NCBI RefSeq assembly: GCF_013912375.1 | Contig: NZ_JACETV010000001.1 | Location: forward strand, 806,001 to 870,000 | DNA length: 64,000 nucleotides | Direction of reading: 5' to 3' | From: Emticicia sp. BO119 | GTDB lineage: Bacteria; Bacteroidota; Bacteroidia; Cytophagales; Spirosomataceae | Part shown: piece by piece, positions 54,085 to 62,032 of the stretch | Numbering within the stretch: position 1 is the stretch's first letter | Layout of the letters: each line of letters starts with the position of its first letter | Program-made: the position numbers and the translations under genes | Notes under the pieces: model-generated | Databases searched by the model: none | Told to the model about the DNA's origin: nothing | What the model saw: the letters and a program-made list of their open reading frames with translations, nothing else

Positions 54085-54101
54085 AGAACTATTATCAAGC
54101 T

Positions 54102-54338
54102 ATGAATGAGAAATGGAAGCAAATATTAAAGGTTGCAACAGGTGCATTACTCTATACTGTATTTGTCTTTGCCGTAGGGTTTTGCAGAGGCGAAAAGCAC
54201 TCCGAAGCCAAGAGACAGAAAGAGATTCAAACAGCAAAACAAACTCTTGAAGATAATGAAGCTAAAATTGATACTATTCGCAATGAGTCTGATGCTGACG
54301 CTATTAAGCGGTTCCATCAGGACAATGGCCCAAGATGA
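54102..54338 (+). CDS. Rz-like inner-membrane spanin candidate
   Basis: 78 residues: N-terminal membrane helix (VATGALLYTVFVFAVGF) followed by a charged coiled-coil-like helix. It follows the endolysin gene and its 3' half is overlapped in another frame by the next gene, as in lambda Rz/Rz1. Family identity cannot be shown at this size. Confidence 0.5.
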   Translation: MNEKWKQILKVATGALLYTVFVFAVGFCRGEKHSEAKRQKEIQTAKQTLEDNEAKIDTIRNESDADAIKRFHQDNGPR

Positions 54339-54585
54339 TATGGTGCAAGTGGCTGTATCTGAAATCAGAAAGGCCAATGAAACCAAAGCAAAATTGAATG
54401 TGGCTAATGCCGCTGTGTTATTATTGACTATTGACCTGAAAACTTATAAAGATTCAACGGCTCATTGGAAATCAATAGCCATAAGGGAAACCAGAAGAAA
54501 GAAAGGTTGGCGAAAAGTCGCTATCGTTTCAATTCTGGTGAATGTAGCCGAAAACAGTTTTTTATTCTTAAGACGTAAACAATAA
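54256..54585 (+). CDS. Out-of-frame nested gene in the lysis cassette
   Basis: 109 residues from the ATG at 54256. A signal-like N-terminus (LKLILFAMSLMLTLLSG), a helical middle, then a second hydrophobic segment and basic end (LFLRRKQ). The first 83 bases lie inside the previous gene. The overlap resembles Rz1 in Rz, but there is no lipobox, so it is not a standard o-spanin. Confidence 0.5.
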   Translation: MKLKLILFAMSLMLTLLSGSIRTMAQDDMVQVAVSEIRKANETKAKLNVANAAVLLLTIDLKTYKDSTAHWKSIAIRETRRKKGWRKVAIVSILVNVAENSFLFLRRKQ

Positions 54586-54590
54586 TCAAA

Positions 54591-55001
54591 ATGAAAAAAA
54601 TAGGCATAGTCGCACTTATCTCAGGTATTGGTTACCTCTTATATAAGTTGTTCAGTAATTTGAGCATCCCCAAAGTCGGTACTTCTTCCACTACTATAAC
54701 GGGAAGTATTACTCCGACAGTGATAAACACTCAGCTAAGTTTTGCATCTGTATACAATAATTTCACAAGAAGCGAGTCTAGTACATCTGGAAGTATTTCT
54801 GCCGGGAAAAGTTTTATTAAAATTTCTAATATCGGAGATGCTGCGGGTACAATCAATGTTGGCAATGGCAATACTTCATTAGGTGTTGGTCAGACATGGC
54901 AATTCCCAGTTTTATTAGGGCAGATACAACAATTAAGTACGGTCGTTAGTTTTGATGCAAGTGGAACCATATTTTTAGTAGAAACTTCAACACCAGTTTA
55001 A
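54591..55001 (+). CDS. N-terminally anchored beta-rich protein
   Basis: 136 residues. Membrane helix at about 3-20, then a Ser/Thr-rich beta domain (SGSISAGKSFIKISNIGDAAGT) ending in VETSTPV. It is placed directly before the spike gene and may be its base or anchor. No family recognised. Confidence 0.5.
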   Translation: MKKIGIVALISGIGYLLYKLFSNLSIPKVGTSSTTITGSITPTVINTQLSFASVYNNFTRSESSTSGSISAGKSFIKISNIGDAAGTINVGNGNTSLGVGQTWQFPVLLGQIQQLSTVVSFDASGTIFLVETSTPV

Positions 55002-55003
55002 TC

Positions 55004-57166
55004 ATGAAAAAAATACTCATATTTCTGTTTTTTATCATTGTTTTTGATTCGGTTGCCCAATCGACTTCTCAACCTGGGCCACTTGAAAAAGGGTATACCT
55101 TACAGCAGTTAAGAGGTTTAACAATTACTCAGCTAAACGGCAAAAATCTCTTGTATGTCAGTGATAAAAATAAAGAGGGATTCTTTCAGTACGACCCGAC
55201 TGATACCACATCGCCCGATAATGTAGGTACGGTTATAGTTACCAGTTCAGGCAAACGCTTAAAGCGTGTCTATAACGGTGATGTGAATGTAAAATGGTTT
55301 GGCGCCAAAGGCGACGGGGTCACAGATGATACAACCCCAATTCAAAATAGTTTAAATGCAACCGCTACACAGGATGGCGGCATAAGCCTCCCCTTAGGTA
55401 CTTACAAAATAACCAGTACGCTGACTTATACAGGCAATAATTTGTCAGTCAAAGGAAACGGTAGCGTCATTACCCATACTACCAATGACACAACAACTAT
55501 TAATGTAAACGGTACAACTATATTAGCTGCTAATGTTGCACCTATTGCGGCAAAGTCCTTAACAATTTCTCTCAATACGGTTTCTGGCTTCGCTAAAGGT
55601 GATGTGTTATTTATACAAGCAATTTCTACCGATTCACTCTGGAGTCTTGAGCGACCTGATTACATAAAGGGCGAATTCGCTGAAATTGAATCAGTAGACA
55701 TGTTAACAGCTATTGTTACACTCAAATCGCCTATTCTAGATAGTTACATCGTAGGAGCTTCCATCAGGAAACTGAACTATAAAAACGTTACTATTGACGG
55801 CTTGACGATTAAGCGAAATAATGATATGCGTTGTCTTTCTGTCCATGAGATGAGCAATGTGATAATTTCAAACTGTAATATTTCTGGCGCAAACGAGAGA
55901 GCAATATATGTTTATAATAGTTACAATGTGCTCATCAGTAATTGTATCACCAATGGCAGTTATTATGCTTCTGCACCAACAGCCTATGGGCTTTCAATTG
56001 CTTCCTGTCAGAATGTGAACATTGTTGGCGGGTATTACCGAGCTGGCAGACATGGCATTATGTTTGGAGGCACTATCCCCAATCGGTTTATATCAATCAC
56101 GGGTTGTGTAACAGATAATGACCCCGCACAGGCGTTTCCACAGGCTGCCTTTGATTTCCATTCAAATGTGCAATTCGCCACCATAACCAATGTGCTTTCA
56201 AAAAATGGTTACTCACTAGGAGGTATTAATATATCGGTATCCAATTGTGTGTCAATCGCCCGCAATTATTATGGGTTTGCCTTTTTTTCTAGCAGAAATG
56301 CAGACAATACGCTTACTGTAAATGGATTGAGTATTACTAGCAATAGTGCCTATTCGCCTTTTAATTTTACATCAGTTGGAAATGGAAGTACCTACCGTTT
56401 TAATGTGGGCAATGTACAGGTGTCTAATGTAAGTGTTATCTCCAATGTGGTGGCTCCGGGACCCGCATTAGTAATGATTGGCGGAACTGCCGCCAATCAG
56501 ATTAGTTATAAATATCTGGGAATCAACGGCGTGAGCGTGTATTCTACGGTAGAGCAGTCTACTTCTAGTTATGGATTAGGAATTGGATTGTTTTCATCAA
56601 CACTTAACGCGGATGCAATTGTTAATATTTCTAATTGTAATATAGATGCTAAATGTCGTGGCTACATTACTGCTGCCGGTAATCTGGGCACAAGCATCAG
56701 CATCTCTAATTGTTATTTCAAAGCTTCTTTTGCAAACCCTGTATCCTATTGTGCAAGACTAGGTTTAGGGAATTATAAGATTTCGGATACAATCTTCGAC
56801 GGTGGTAGTACCTCTTATGTAGAGGGTACAGGAGGTCATTACGAGTTTACTAACTGTGCCTTTAACAATATGCTTACACAGTGTTTGCAGGCTAATAATG
56901 CGACTTATGTAAGTATTACCAATCCTACAAAAAATAATAGTGTGGCTCTGTATTCAGGAACAGGGACGAGCCCGGCTCTGATAGATTATGTCGTTTCGAC
57001 GAATGCGAAAATCAGATTTGCATCGGCAGCCCCTAGCACAGGCACATGGGCTATTGGGGATATAGTATATAATTCTGCACCGATCGCTGGCGGTACGATG
57101 GGCTGGGTATGCACTACGGCGGGTACTCCTGGTACTTGGAAAACATTCGGTTCAATTGCGCCTTGA
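55004..57166 (+). CDS. Pectate-lyase-type beta-helix spike protein with signal peptide
   Basis: 720 residues. Signal peptide ending SVAQS, then a short head and WFGAKGDGVTDDTTP at about residue 98, the start of the Pectate_lyase_3 beta helix used in phage tailspikes. Repeated strands with N/I/S ladders run to about residue 620, and the end is a small tail with WKTFGSIAP. It probably recognises or degrades surface polysaccharide. A Sec signal implies export before assembly, unlike tailed-phage spikes. Confidence 0.75.
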   Translation: MKKILIFLFFIIVFDSVAQSTSQPGPLEKGYTLQQLRGLTITQLNGKNLLYVSDKNKEGFFQYDPTDTTSPDNVGTVIVTSSGKRLKRVYNGDVNVKWFGAKGDGVTDDTTPIQNSLNATATQDGGISLPLGTYKITSTLTYTGNNLSVKGNGSVITHTTNDTTTINVNGTTILAANVAPIAAKSLTISLNTVSGFAKGDVLFIQAISTDSLWSLERPDYIKGEFAEIESVDMLTAIVTLKSPILDSYIVGASIRKLNYKNVTIDGLTIKRNNDMRCLSVHEMSNVIISNCNISGANERAIYVYNSYNVLISNCITNGSYYASAPTAYGLSIASCQNVNIVGGYYRAGRHGIMFGGTIPNRFISITGCVTDNDPAQAFPQAAFDFHSNVQFATITNVLSKNGYSLGGINISVSNCVSIARNYYGFAFFSSRNADNTLTVNGLSITSNSAYSPFNFTSVGNGSTYRFNVGNVQVSNVSVISNVVAPGPALVMIGGTAANQISYKYLGINGVSVYSTVEQSTSSYGLGIGLFSSTLNADAIVNISNCNIDAKCRGYITAAGNLGTSISISNCYFKASFANPVSYCARLGLGNYKISDTIFDGGSTSYVEGTGGHYEFTNCAFNNMLTQCLQANNATYVSITNPTKNNSVALYSGTGTSPALIDYVVSTNAKIRFASAAPSTGTWAIGDIVYNSAPIAGGTMGWVCTTAGTPGTWKTFGSIAP

Positions 57167-57196
57167 TTAGATAGCTAACTAATAAATTTTAAATAA

Positions 57197-57775
57197 ATGG
57201 CACTAGGAATAAAAATAAAAAAAGGCGTAGAACAGGGCGATATTATTCAATGTGATGGCCAGGTAAAAATATTTCAAAAAATCGGGCTTGAAGCAATTGA
57301 GTATGACAATGCTGTCTTAGGTGACAGAATAGGTTATGCTACCGGGCAAACCGTAAAAATTGGAACTACAAGCTATATTGAGTTTGTAATGATTAACAGA
57401 GTGTTGGCAAGTCAATCACCTGATTTCTCATCGGATAAATTCTACATTCGATCAAATGAACCAGTCAGTTTTAAAGCTAATCCTGATTACAATTATCTGA
57501 CTACAGCTGTAGCATCTGGTAATACTAATTTCTGGGGCAGTTTGGGTAGTATCCTGAATACTGTTTTGGGTATTTTTTCAGGTAATAGAACTACTGTAAC
57601 GGGGCCTACAGCGAATGATTCAAATTCTATCGGTAATAATAATGCTGTAGTAACACAAGAACAGCCGCAAGAAAGTTGGTTGAAAAAAAATGCACTTTTG
57701 GTTGGCTCAGGTGTAGTGATTGCTGTTACGGTGATAGTCTTTGTCGTAGTAGGCAAGAAAAAGGATAAAAAATAG
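57197..57775 (+). CDS. C-terminally anchored protein, paralogue of the 58084 gene
   Basis: 192 residues. The N-terminal domain (GIKIKKGVEQGDIIQ) aligns with that of the 58084 protein (GIKYYKTVEKGDILT). Membrane helix at about 165-186 (LLVGSGVVIAVTVIVFVVV) with tail GKKKDKK. No signal peptide. Virion membrane protein by context. Confidence 0.55.
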   Translation: MALGIKIKKGVEQGDIIQCDGQVKIFQKIGLEAIEYDNAVLGDRIGYATGQTVKIGTTSYIEFVMINRVLASQSPDFSSDKFYIRSNEPVSFKANPDYNYLTTAVASGNTNFWGSLGSILNTVLGIFSGNRTTVTGPTANDSNSIGNNNAVVTQEQPQESWLKKNALLVGSGVVIAVTVIVFVVVGKKKDKK

Positions 57776-58083
57776 AACTGTCAACGCTATTGGGGCGTGC
57801 CTTGAGTAACTCCATTTGTAGCGTTAATTACCATGGTAACTGTGATAAATCGATTGTGATTCAGCAGCCTAAATTCACAGAGAAATTTTCACAAAATGTG
57901 AATGTCCGGCTATGATAAAGCTTTAAATGTTCACATGAACTTTTTCACGATGTGATTAATCAGGTGTGATAGACCTGGAATAAATCACACTAAAAATTCA
58001 CATCTGCAGTAACGCCATAAAAAGCGTGCAACCCAGGAAACAACGCCAGAAAAGAAGTTATATCCGGCTAAAAATCTAAGAAA
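57776..58083. repeat. Intergenic region with both phage repeat families
   Basis: 308 bases without a gene. 39-bp elements at 57841-57879, 57897-57935 and 57951-57989. AACGCCA-family copies at 57783-57826 (an inverted pair), 58011-58030 and 58042-58060. CCATGG is at about 57831. Ends just before the next gene. Confidence 0.75.
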
Positions 58084-58542
58084 ATGGCTAAAGGAATCAA
58101 GTATTATAAAACGGTTGAAAAAGGCGATATTCTTACCGCTAATGAGACGACTAAAATTTATCAGTTACAAGACAATGGTTCATTGAATGTCATTGATACC
58201 AGTTTCAAAGGCGACTTGATGGGCTTTTATACTGGGGGTATCTATGTCTATAATGGGGTACAGTACCTAGAGTTTCTGTCTTCTGATTCCGTTCTTTCTG
58301 ATGGCTCCATAGATTTCAGTCGTGACCACTTGTACTATAAATGGGATTTTAGTGATGTACTATATACGCCCAATCCTAACTACTTCTATCCTGATAGACC
58401 GGGTGTCGTGCAAAAAGAAATGGGAGTAGTAACATGGGTAGCTGATAATAGTACAAAACTCTGGATTGGCTTAGGTGTCGTGGTTGTTGCTGTTACTGCT
58501 TACTTCTTAGGTAAAAAACGAAAAGCTAAAGCCAGAAAATGA
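58084..58542 (+). CDS. C-terminally anchored protein, paralogue of the 57197 gene
   Basis: 152 residues. The N-terminal beta-rich domain is related to that of the 57197 gene. Membrane helix at about 125-143 (WIGLGVVVVAVTAYFL) followed by GKKRKAKARK. Overlaps the next gene by four bases. Confidence 0.55.
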   Translation: MAKGIKYYKTVEKGDILTANETTKIYQLQDNGSLNVIDTSFKGDLMGFYTGGIYVYNGVQYLEFLSSDSVLSDGSIDFSRDHLYYKWDFSDVLYTPNPNYFYPDRPGVVQKEMGVVTWVADNSTKLWIGLGVVVVAVTAYFLGKKRKAKARK

Positions 58543-59342
58543 TAAACATAGGTATCATAGATTTAACAGGCCGAATATCCTTTACAGACATGCAAAGGGC
58601 TATTGCTGCTTTTCAGATACAAGTTGACCGTGATTTATTTCCAGCGTATGGCAAAGAAGCGAAGATTAACTACTATTCAACGCAAAGCGATGCTCCGGCA
58701 GGAACTTGGCTAACGTGGATTGTAGATAGTATGGATACGGAGGGTTTAAACGGGTATCATTTCATAGACAACATTTCATCGAAAATAGTAGGGACAGGTA
58801 TCAAAGGGTACGCCGTTGGGAATAATAGTGGCAACCCCTTTGGCCTTGTAAAGTATTCCGCTAACTGGACAATTACTTGTTCCCATGAAGTACTAGAAAA
58901 GCTGGTTAACCCCTATATCAAGATTCAGGTTAAGTTAGATGCTGATGGGGATGGTGTATCAGACGAAGAATTGCTCATGGAAATTGCTGACCCGGTACAG
59001 GCCAATGCTTATGAAATAGACGGGGTAAAGGTTTCAAATTTTGTTTATCCTGCTTACTACTCTGATTTAGCGGCTGTTCCTGGTCGGAAATATGATTACA
59101 TGGGTATTATCACCCGTCCGAAAGAAATTGCTGAAGGCGGGTATTTTAGTTTCAAGCGTGCAGGGCAATGGATTCAAGGCTATAGATTCAGGAACATTGT
59201 CACCTTTAAAAAACTGTTGGGTGGCGACTCATTGTCAAGTGATGAAATGGGCCTATTACTTAAGCAGGTACTAATTGGGGTTGTCTCTATACTAGGTGTT
59301 GTAATTATTGTAAAACTTTTAAAGAGAAAAAGAAATGGCTAA
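58539..59342 (+). CDS. Membrane-anchored protein with HEVLE zincin-like motif
   Basis: 267 residues. CSHEVLEKLVNP puts His116, Glu117 and Glu120 in a HExxE arrangement, followed by LLMEIADPVQ and VSNFVYPAYY. I recall this set of blocks from hypothetical proteins of bacteria and phages in the form SHEVLEMLADP. A metal-dependent peptidase is possible but the second His of a HExxH is absent. Membrane helix at about 241-260, tail KLLKRKRNG. Confidence 0.55.
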   Translation: MINIGIIDLTGRISFTDMQRAIAAFQIQVDRDLFPAYGKEAKINYYSTQSDAPAGTWLTWIVDSMDTEGLNGYHFIDNISSKIVGTGIKGYAVGNNSGNPFGLVKYSANWTITCSHEVLEKLVNPYIKIQVKLDADGDGVSDEELLMEIADPVQANAYEIDGVKVSNFVYPAYYSDLAAVPGRKYDYMGIITRPKEIAEGGYFSFKRAGQWIQGYRFRNIVTFKKLLGGDSLSSDEMGLLLKQVLIGVVSILGVVIIVKLLKRKRNG

Positions 59343-59850
59343 TAAGTTGCCTCAAACAATTGGCGAAGATGTTTACGCCGCCCAAGATGGTGTATTTGTG
59401 TACAAAGATGCCAATCTTGACTCAGAAAAGTTAGGTAATGTGTTTACTGGTGGTGATAAAGTATTCAATAAAAATGCTTTTATAGGTAGCTATAATGGCG
59501 TAAAAAACGGTAGTTTCTTGCAACTTACTGTAAGCTATCAAGTAAAGGCTTTATTTATTACCTCTACAAAGACAGTTTCGGCTTGGGTATTGGGTAGTCA
59601 GGTTACAACTGAAATACAAGAAACTTTGATTCAGCAGGATGAAAAGAAAAATGAGGATTTAGAGAAATATTTAGCTGACATTACCGGAGATGCTGATACA
59701 AAAAAGAGTTTATCGGGTAGCGGTTCAGGTGAGGGTTCTGGAACTTCTAGCTTATCGACTACTAACATCGTTCTTGGTTTTGCTCTAATTACGGCAATAG
59801 GGTTGATAATTGCCGGATTTGTCAAAAGAAACTCAAAAGCAAAGAACTAA
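59335..59850 (+). CDS. C-terminally anchored protein with Gly/Ser linker
   Basis: 171 residues. Beta-rich N-terminal domain, an acidic helix, a GSGSGEGSGTSS linker at about 126-137, a membrane helix at about 144-164 and tail VKRNSKAKN. Same general design as its neighbours, suggesting a common location in a virion membrane. Overlaps the previous gene by eight bases. Confidence 0.55.
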   Translation: MANKLPQTIGEDVYAAQDGVFVYKDANLDSEKLGNVFTGGDKVFNKNAFIGSYNGVKNGSFLQLTVSYQVKALFITSTKTVSAWVLGSQVTTEIQETLIQQDEKKNEDLEKYLADITGDADTKKSLSGSGSGEGSGTSSLSTTNIVLGFALITAIGLIIAGFVKRNSKAKN

Positions 59851-59854
59851 TACA

Positions 59855-60190
59855 ATGCCAATACTCGCTACCATACTCGCAACCGTTGGTTCATTGGCTA
59901 AGCCAATAGCCGATATTTTCGTTGCTAAGGAAAATACTAAACTTTCTAAAATCTCTGTAGAGCAATTAGAGGAACAGATAAAATTAGCCGAAGCTGAACA
60001 GGATACACAAAAGATTGCTCTGGCTAGTAAGGCTCTGGAACTCAAACAGGAAGAGGCTAAACAGGAAACTAACCAGCAAGTAGTCCAATGGTTAATAGTT
60101 GCTTCGGCTTTAGGATTGTTAGGGTTCATTGCATGGCTTTTATTCGGAACCAAGAAAGAGAAAAAGACTGCACAATCAAGTAGTAAATAA
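59855..60190 (+). CDS. Coiled-coil protein with C-terminal anchor
   Basis: 111 residues from the ATG at 59855, chosen over an upstream frame that overlaps the previous gene. A long coiled coil (SVEQLEEQIKLAEAEQDTQK) precedes the membrane helix (WLIVASALGLLGFIAWLLFG) and the basic tail. Could be a tape, spike or vertex component. Confidence 0.5.
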   Translation: MPILATILATVGSLAKPIADIFVAKENTKLSKISVEQLEEQIKLAEAEQDTQKIALASKALELKQEEAKQETNQQVVQWLIVASALGLLGFIAWLLFGTKKEKKTAQSSSK

Positions 60191-60235
60191 GTTTTCACAA
60201 TTAATAAATCAGCACTCAAAAGTTTCGTCAGTTTT

Positions 60236-60264
60236 AAAATCCTCTTGATTTTCAGGGGGATTTT
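60236..60264 (+). terminator. Possible terminator
   Basis: AAAATCC pairs with GGATTTT around a 15-base loop, followed by TATTGG. It follows the membrane-protein operon that ends at 60190. Confidence 0.45.
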
Positions 60265-60299
60265 ATTGGTTTAGGTTATCACTATAAATTAGCAACAAC

Positions 60300-60614
60300 A
60301 TGGATAATATCTTTGATAAATTTAGGGCATTTGGTCAATTCGTAAAAGGATTGAACAGAGAGATGGTAGCCGATATTGGAAAGCAAACGGTAAAGTATGC
60401 TGTCAAGAAAATGGCAGAACAACACGCTGACAAGAAATACAAAACCTCTTTGGTTAATCAGCAGGGAGAAACTGAATGCGAATTTATTATTATTCCTAAA
60501 AGTAATAACTATGTAGCTGGATTAGGAAACTTGATAAAAGACAGGTTTGAATTTCAGTCAGGAAAGCTAAAAGTGGATATTCAGCTAATGCCTGATGAAT
60601 CAAAATGTGAGTAA
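60300..60614 (+). CDS. Unknown soluble phage protein
   Basis: 104 residues. N-terminal helices (MVADIGKQTVKYAVKKMAEQ) and a beta-rich C-terminal half (ECEFIIIPKSNNYV). No family recognised. The stop lies inside the first 39-bp element of the next cluster. Confidence 0.5.
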   Translation: MDNIFDKFRAFGQFVKGLNREMVADIGKQTVKYAVKKMAEQHADKKYKTSLVNQQGETECEFIIIPKSNNYVAGLGNLIKDRFEFQSGKLKVDIQLMPDESKCE

Positions 60615-60756
60615 CCGGCTGTGATTATCCCGGATATTTTCACACCTAGTTTTTCACAAATGTGACTCATCAGGTGTGAAAGACCAGGATAATATCACAC
60701 AACATTTTTCACAAGTTGTGAATTAACCGGTTATTTTCACAGATATTTATTCACAA
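60606..60756. repeat. Cluster of two 39-bp elements and one 25-bp short form
   Basis: Copies at 60606-60644 and 60661-60699, both with internal TGTGA at offset 14, plus a 25-bp form (TGTGA-N15-TCACA) at 60717-60741 and extra TTCACA boxes at 60653 and about 60751. Upstream of a single-gene unit. Confidence 0.75.
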
Positions 60757-60776
60757 GGGATTTTAAAGATAGTTGT

Positions 60777-60784
60777 TATATTTG
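60777..60784 (+). promoter_or_regulatory. Candidate Bacteroidota -7 box
   Basis: TATATTTG matches the TAnnTTTG promoter -7 consensus of Bacteroidota and lies about 30 bases before the start at 60814, with a repeat cluster just upstream. No clear -33 TTG is seen. Confidence 0.45.
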
Positions 60785-60813
60785 TTCTCCTAAAAACTTA
60801 AACAACTATCGCG

Positions 60814-61206
60814 ATGGACTCAGATTTACCGAAGAAAGAAGGTGAAGTGCAAGCTATTCTTAAGGAGGTTCAGCCACTACTGGCGCAATGGAACGAAGCC
60901 AAATTGGAACAGGCTAAACCTGAACATGAACAACAAATGCTTATGACAAAGTTAGACGCAGAAAACGAAAAGCAAAGACTGATTGGAGAATCGGAATTTG
61001 ATAGACGTAACAAAATGTTTGTTGCCTACGCTTTAGGTATTACTATTTTGGCTGTAACTGTTCTCGCTTGTTTCGATAAGCTCAATGACGGGTTGCTCTC
61101 CATCTTCTCTATGCTCATTGGTAGTTTTTTTACTGCTTACGCTTCTGGGTTGCAGATAGTCGGCAAAAACAAGCCCGGCAAGGAAGAACACGCCGCCAAC
61201 GAGTAG
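60814..61206 (+). CDS. Two-span membrane protein with coiled coil
   Basis: 130 residues. Helical coiled-coil N-terminus (about 10-60), two membrane helices (FVAYALGITILAVTVLACF and LLSIFSMLIGSFFTAYASG) and a polar end. Its own promoter and repeats suggest separate regulation. Function unknown. Confidence 0.5.
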   Translation: MDSDLPKKEGEVQAILKEVQPLLAQWNEAKLEQAKPEHEQQMLMTKLDAENEKQRLIGESEFDRRNKMFVAYALGITILAVTVLACFDKLNDGLLSIFSMLIGSFFTAYASGLQIVGKNKPGKEEHAANE

Positions 61207-62032
61207 TGGGTCTGGTGTTTGGATGTTTCTTCTTGAAATATGTTTTCTCCTCATTGAAGCTATTGATTATGTTGCAATTTACAATAAATCAGTTATTTTT
61301 AATAAAGTAAAGTGTGAATTGGCCTGGAATGTAAATACAGTTAAATTCACACTTTTGTTTTATCGATGCACACTGAATGTAGCGTTATTTTCCGGAAGAA
61401 TATTTTTGTATATATACTGAAAACTATAAAACTTGATTGATAAAAGGATAGTGAATCTATACCTTGTGTAAATTGAATTGGTTGAATACGCAATTGATTT
61501 AAGAATAATTATCATTGACTGAAATCTGCATTGTTATTTTTTTATTTAACTGAAAAAATAAATTGGTTCAAAATATTTTATTTTCTTTGTGCCAAACTTA
61601 ATGGATTTCTTGATACAAAATCTCTAAGCGAGCCCTCTTGAGAGGGCTTTATTTTTTAGTGCTATTTGGGAAAGTAAAATTTTCGAATATTGCAGAGACA
61701 CGATAGGTTAAAAAGCAACTTAGTATTGACTGGGTAAAATTGAAACTACTCAAATAAGTAGCCTTGTTTGACTAATTTACTAAGACTAAAAAGTATATAA
61801 AATCGGCAATTATTAGCAAAATTAAAGTGTAAATTGGCTTGTTGAGTTAATATGGGTAATTATACTTTTTGCATTCACCTTTAAATATTGCTCAGTTTGT
61901 CCTGATAATCAGTTGCAGAAAGCTGCTATGAACCTCAAGAACTTGATGACTGAAATTCGTGAACAAATTGGCACCACTTAGGGTTTTTGAAGTAGAATTT
62001 TATATTAAGCAGAATTAAAAACAATATTCAAC
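61207..62032. other. 826-base gap with one 39-bp element and a terminator
   Basis: A 39-bp TGTGA element at 61313-61351, here with its inverted arms extended to AAAGTGTGAATT and AAATTCACACTTT. A degenerate relative at about 61829-61867. An intrinsic terminator is at 61631-61657. A short plus-strand frame near 61908-61980 (ending MNLKNLMTEIREQIGTT) may be a gene remnant. No intact gene seen. Confidence 0.55.
61631..61657 (+). terminator. Intrinsic terminator
   Basis: GCCCTC and GAGGGC around TTGA, followed by TTTATTTTTT. It ends the rightward transcription of the late region. Confidence 0.8.

Noticed and set aside
61223-61420. Open frame of 65 codons after the two-span membrane gene
   Set aside because: It runs through a 39-bp element and has no sensible composition or start signal.
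61908-61980. Transposase fragment ending MTEIREQIGTT
   Set aside because: The fragment is too short to assign to any family; noted only as a possible gene remnant.
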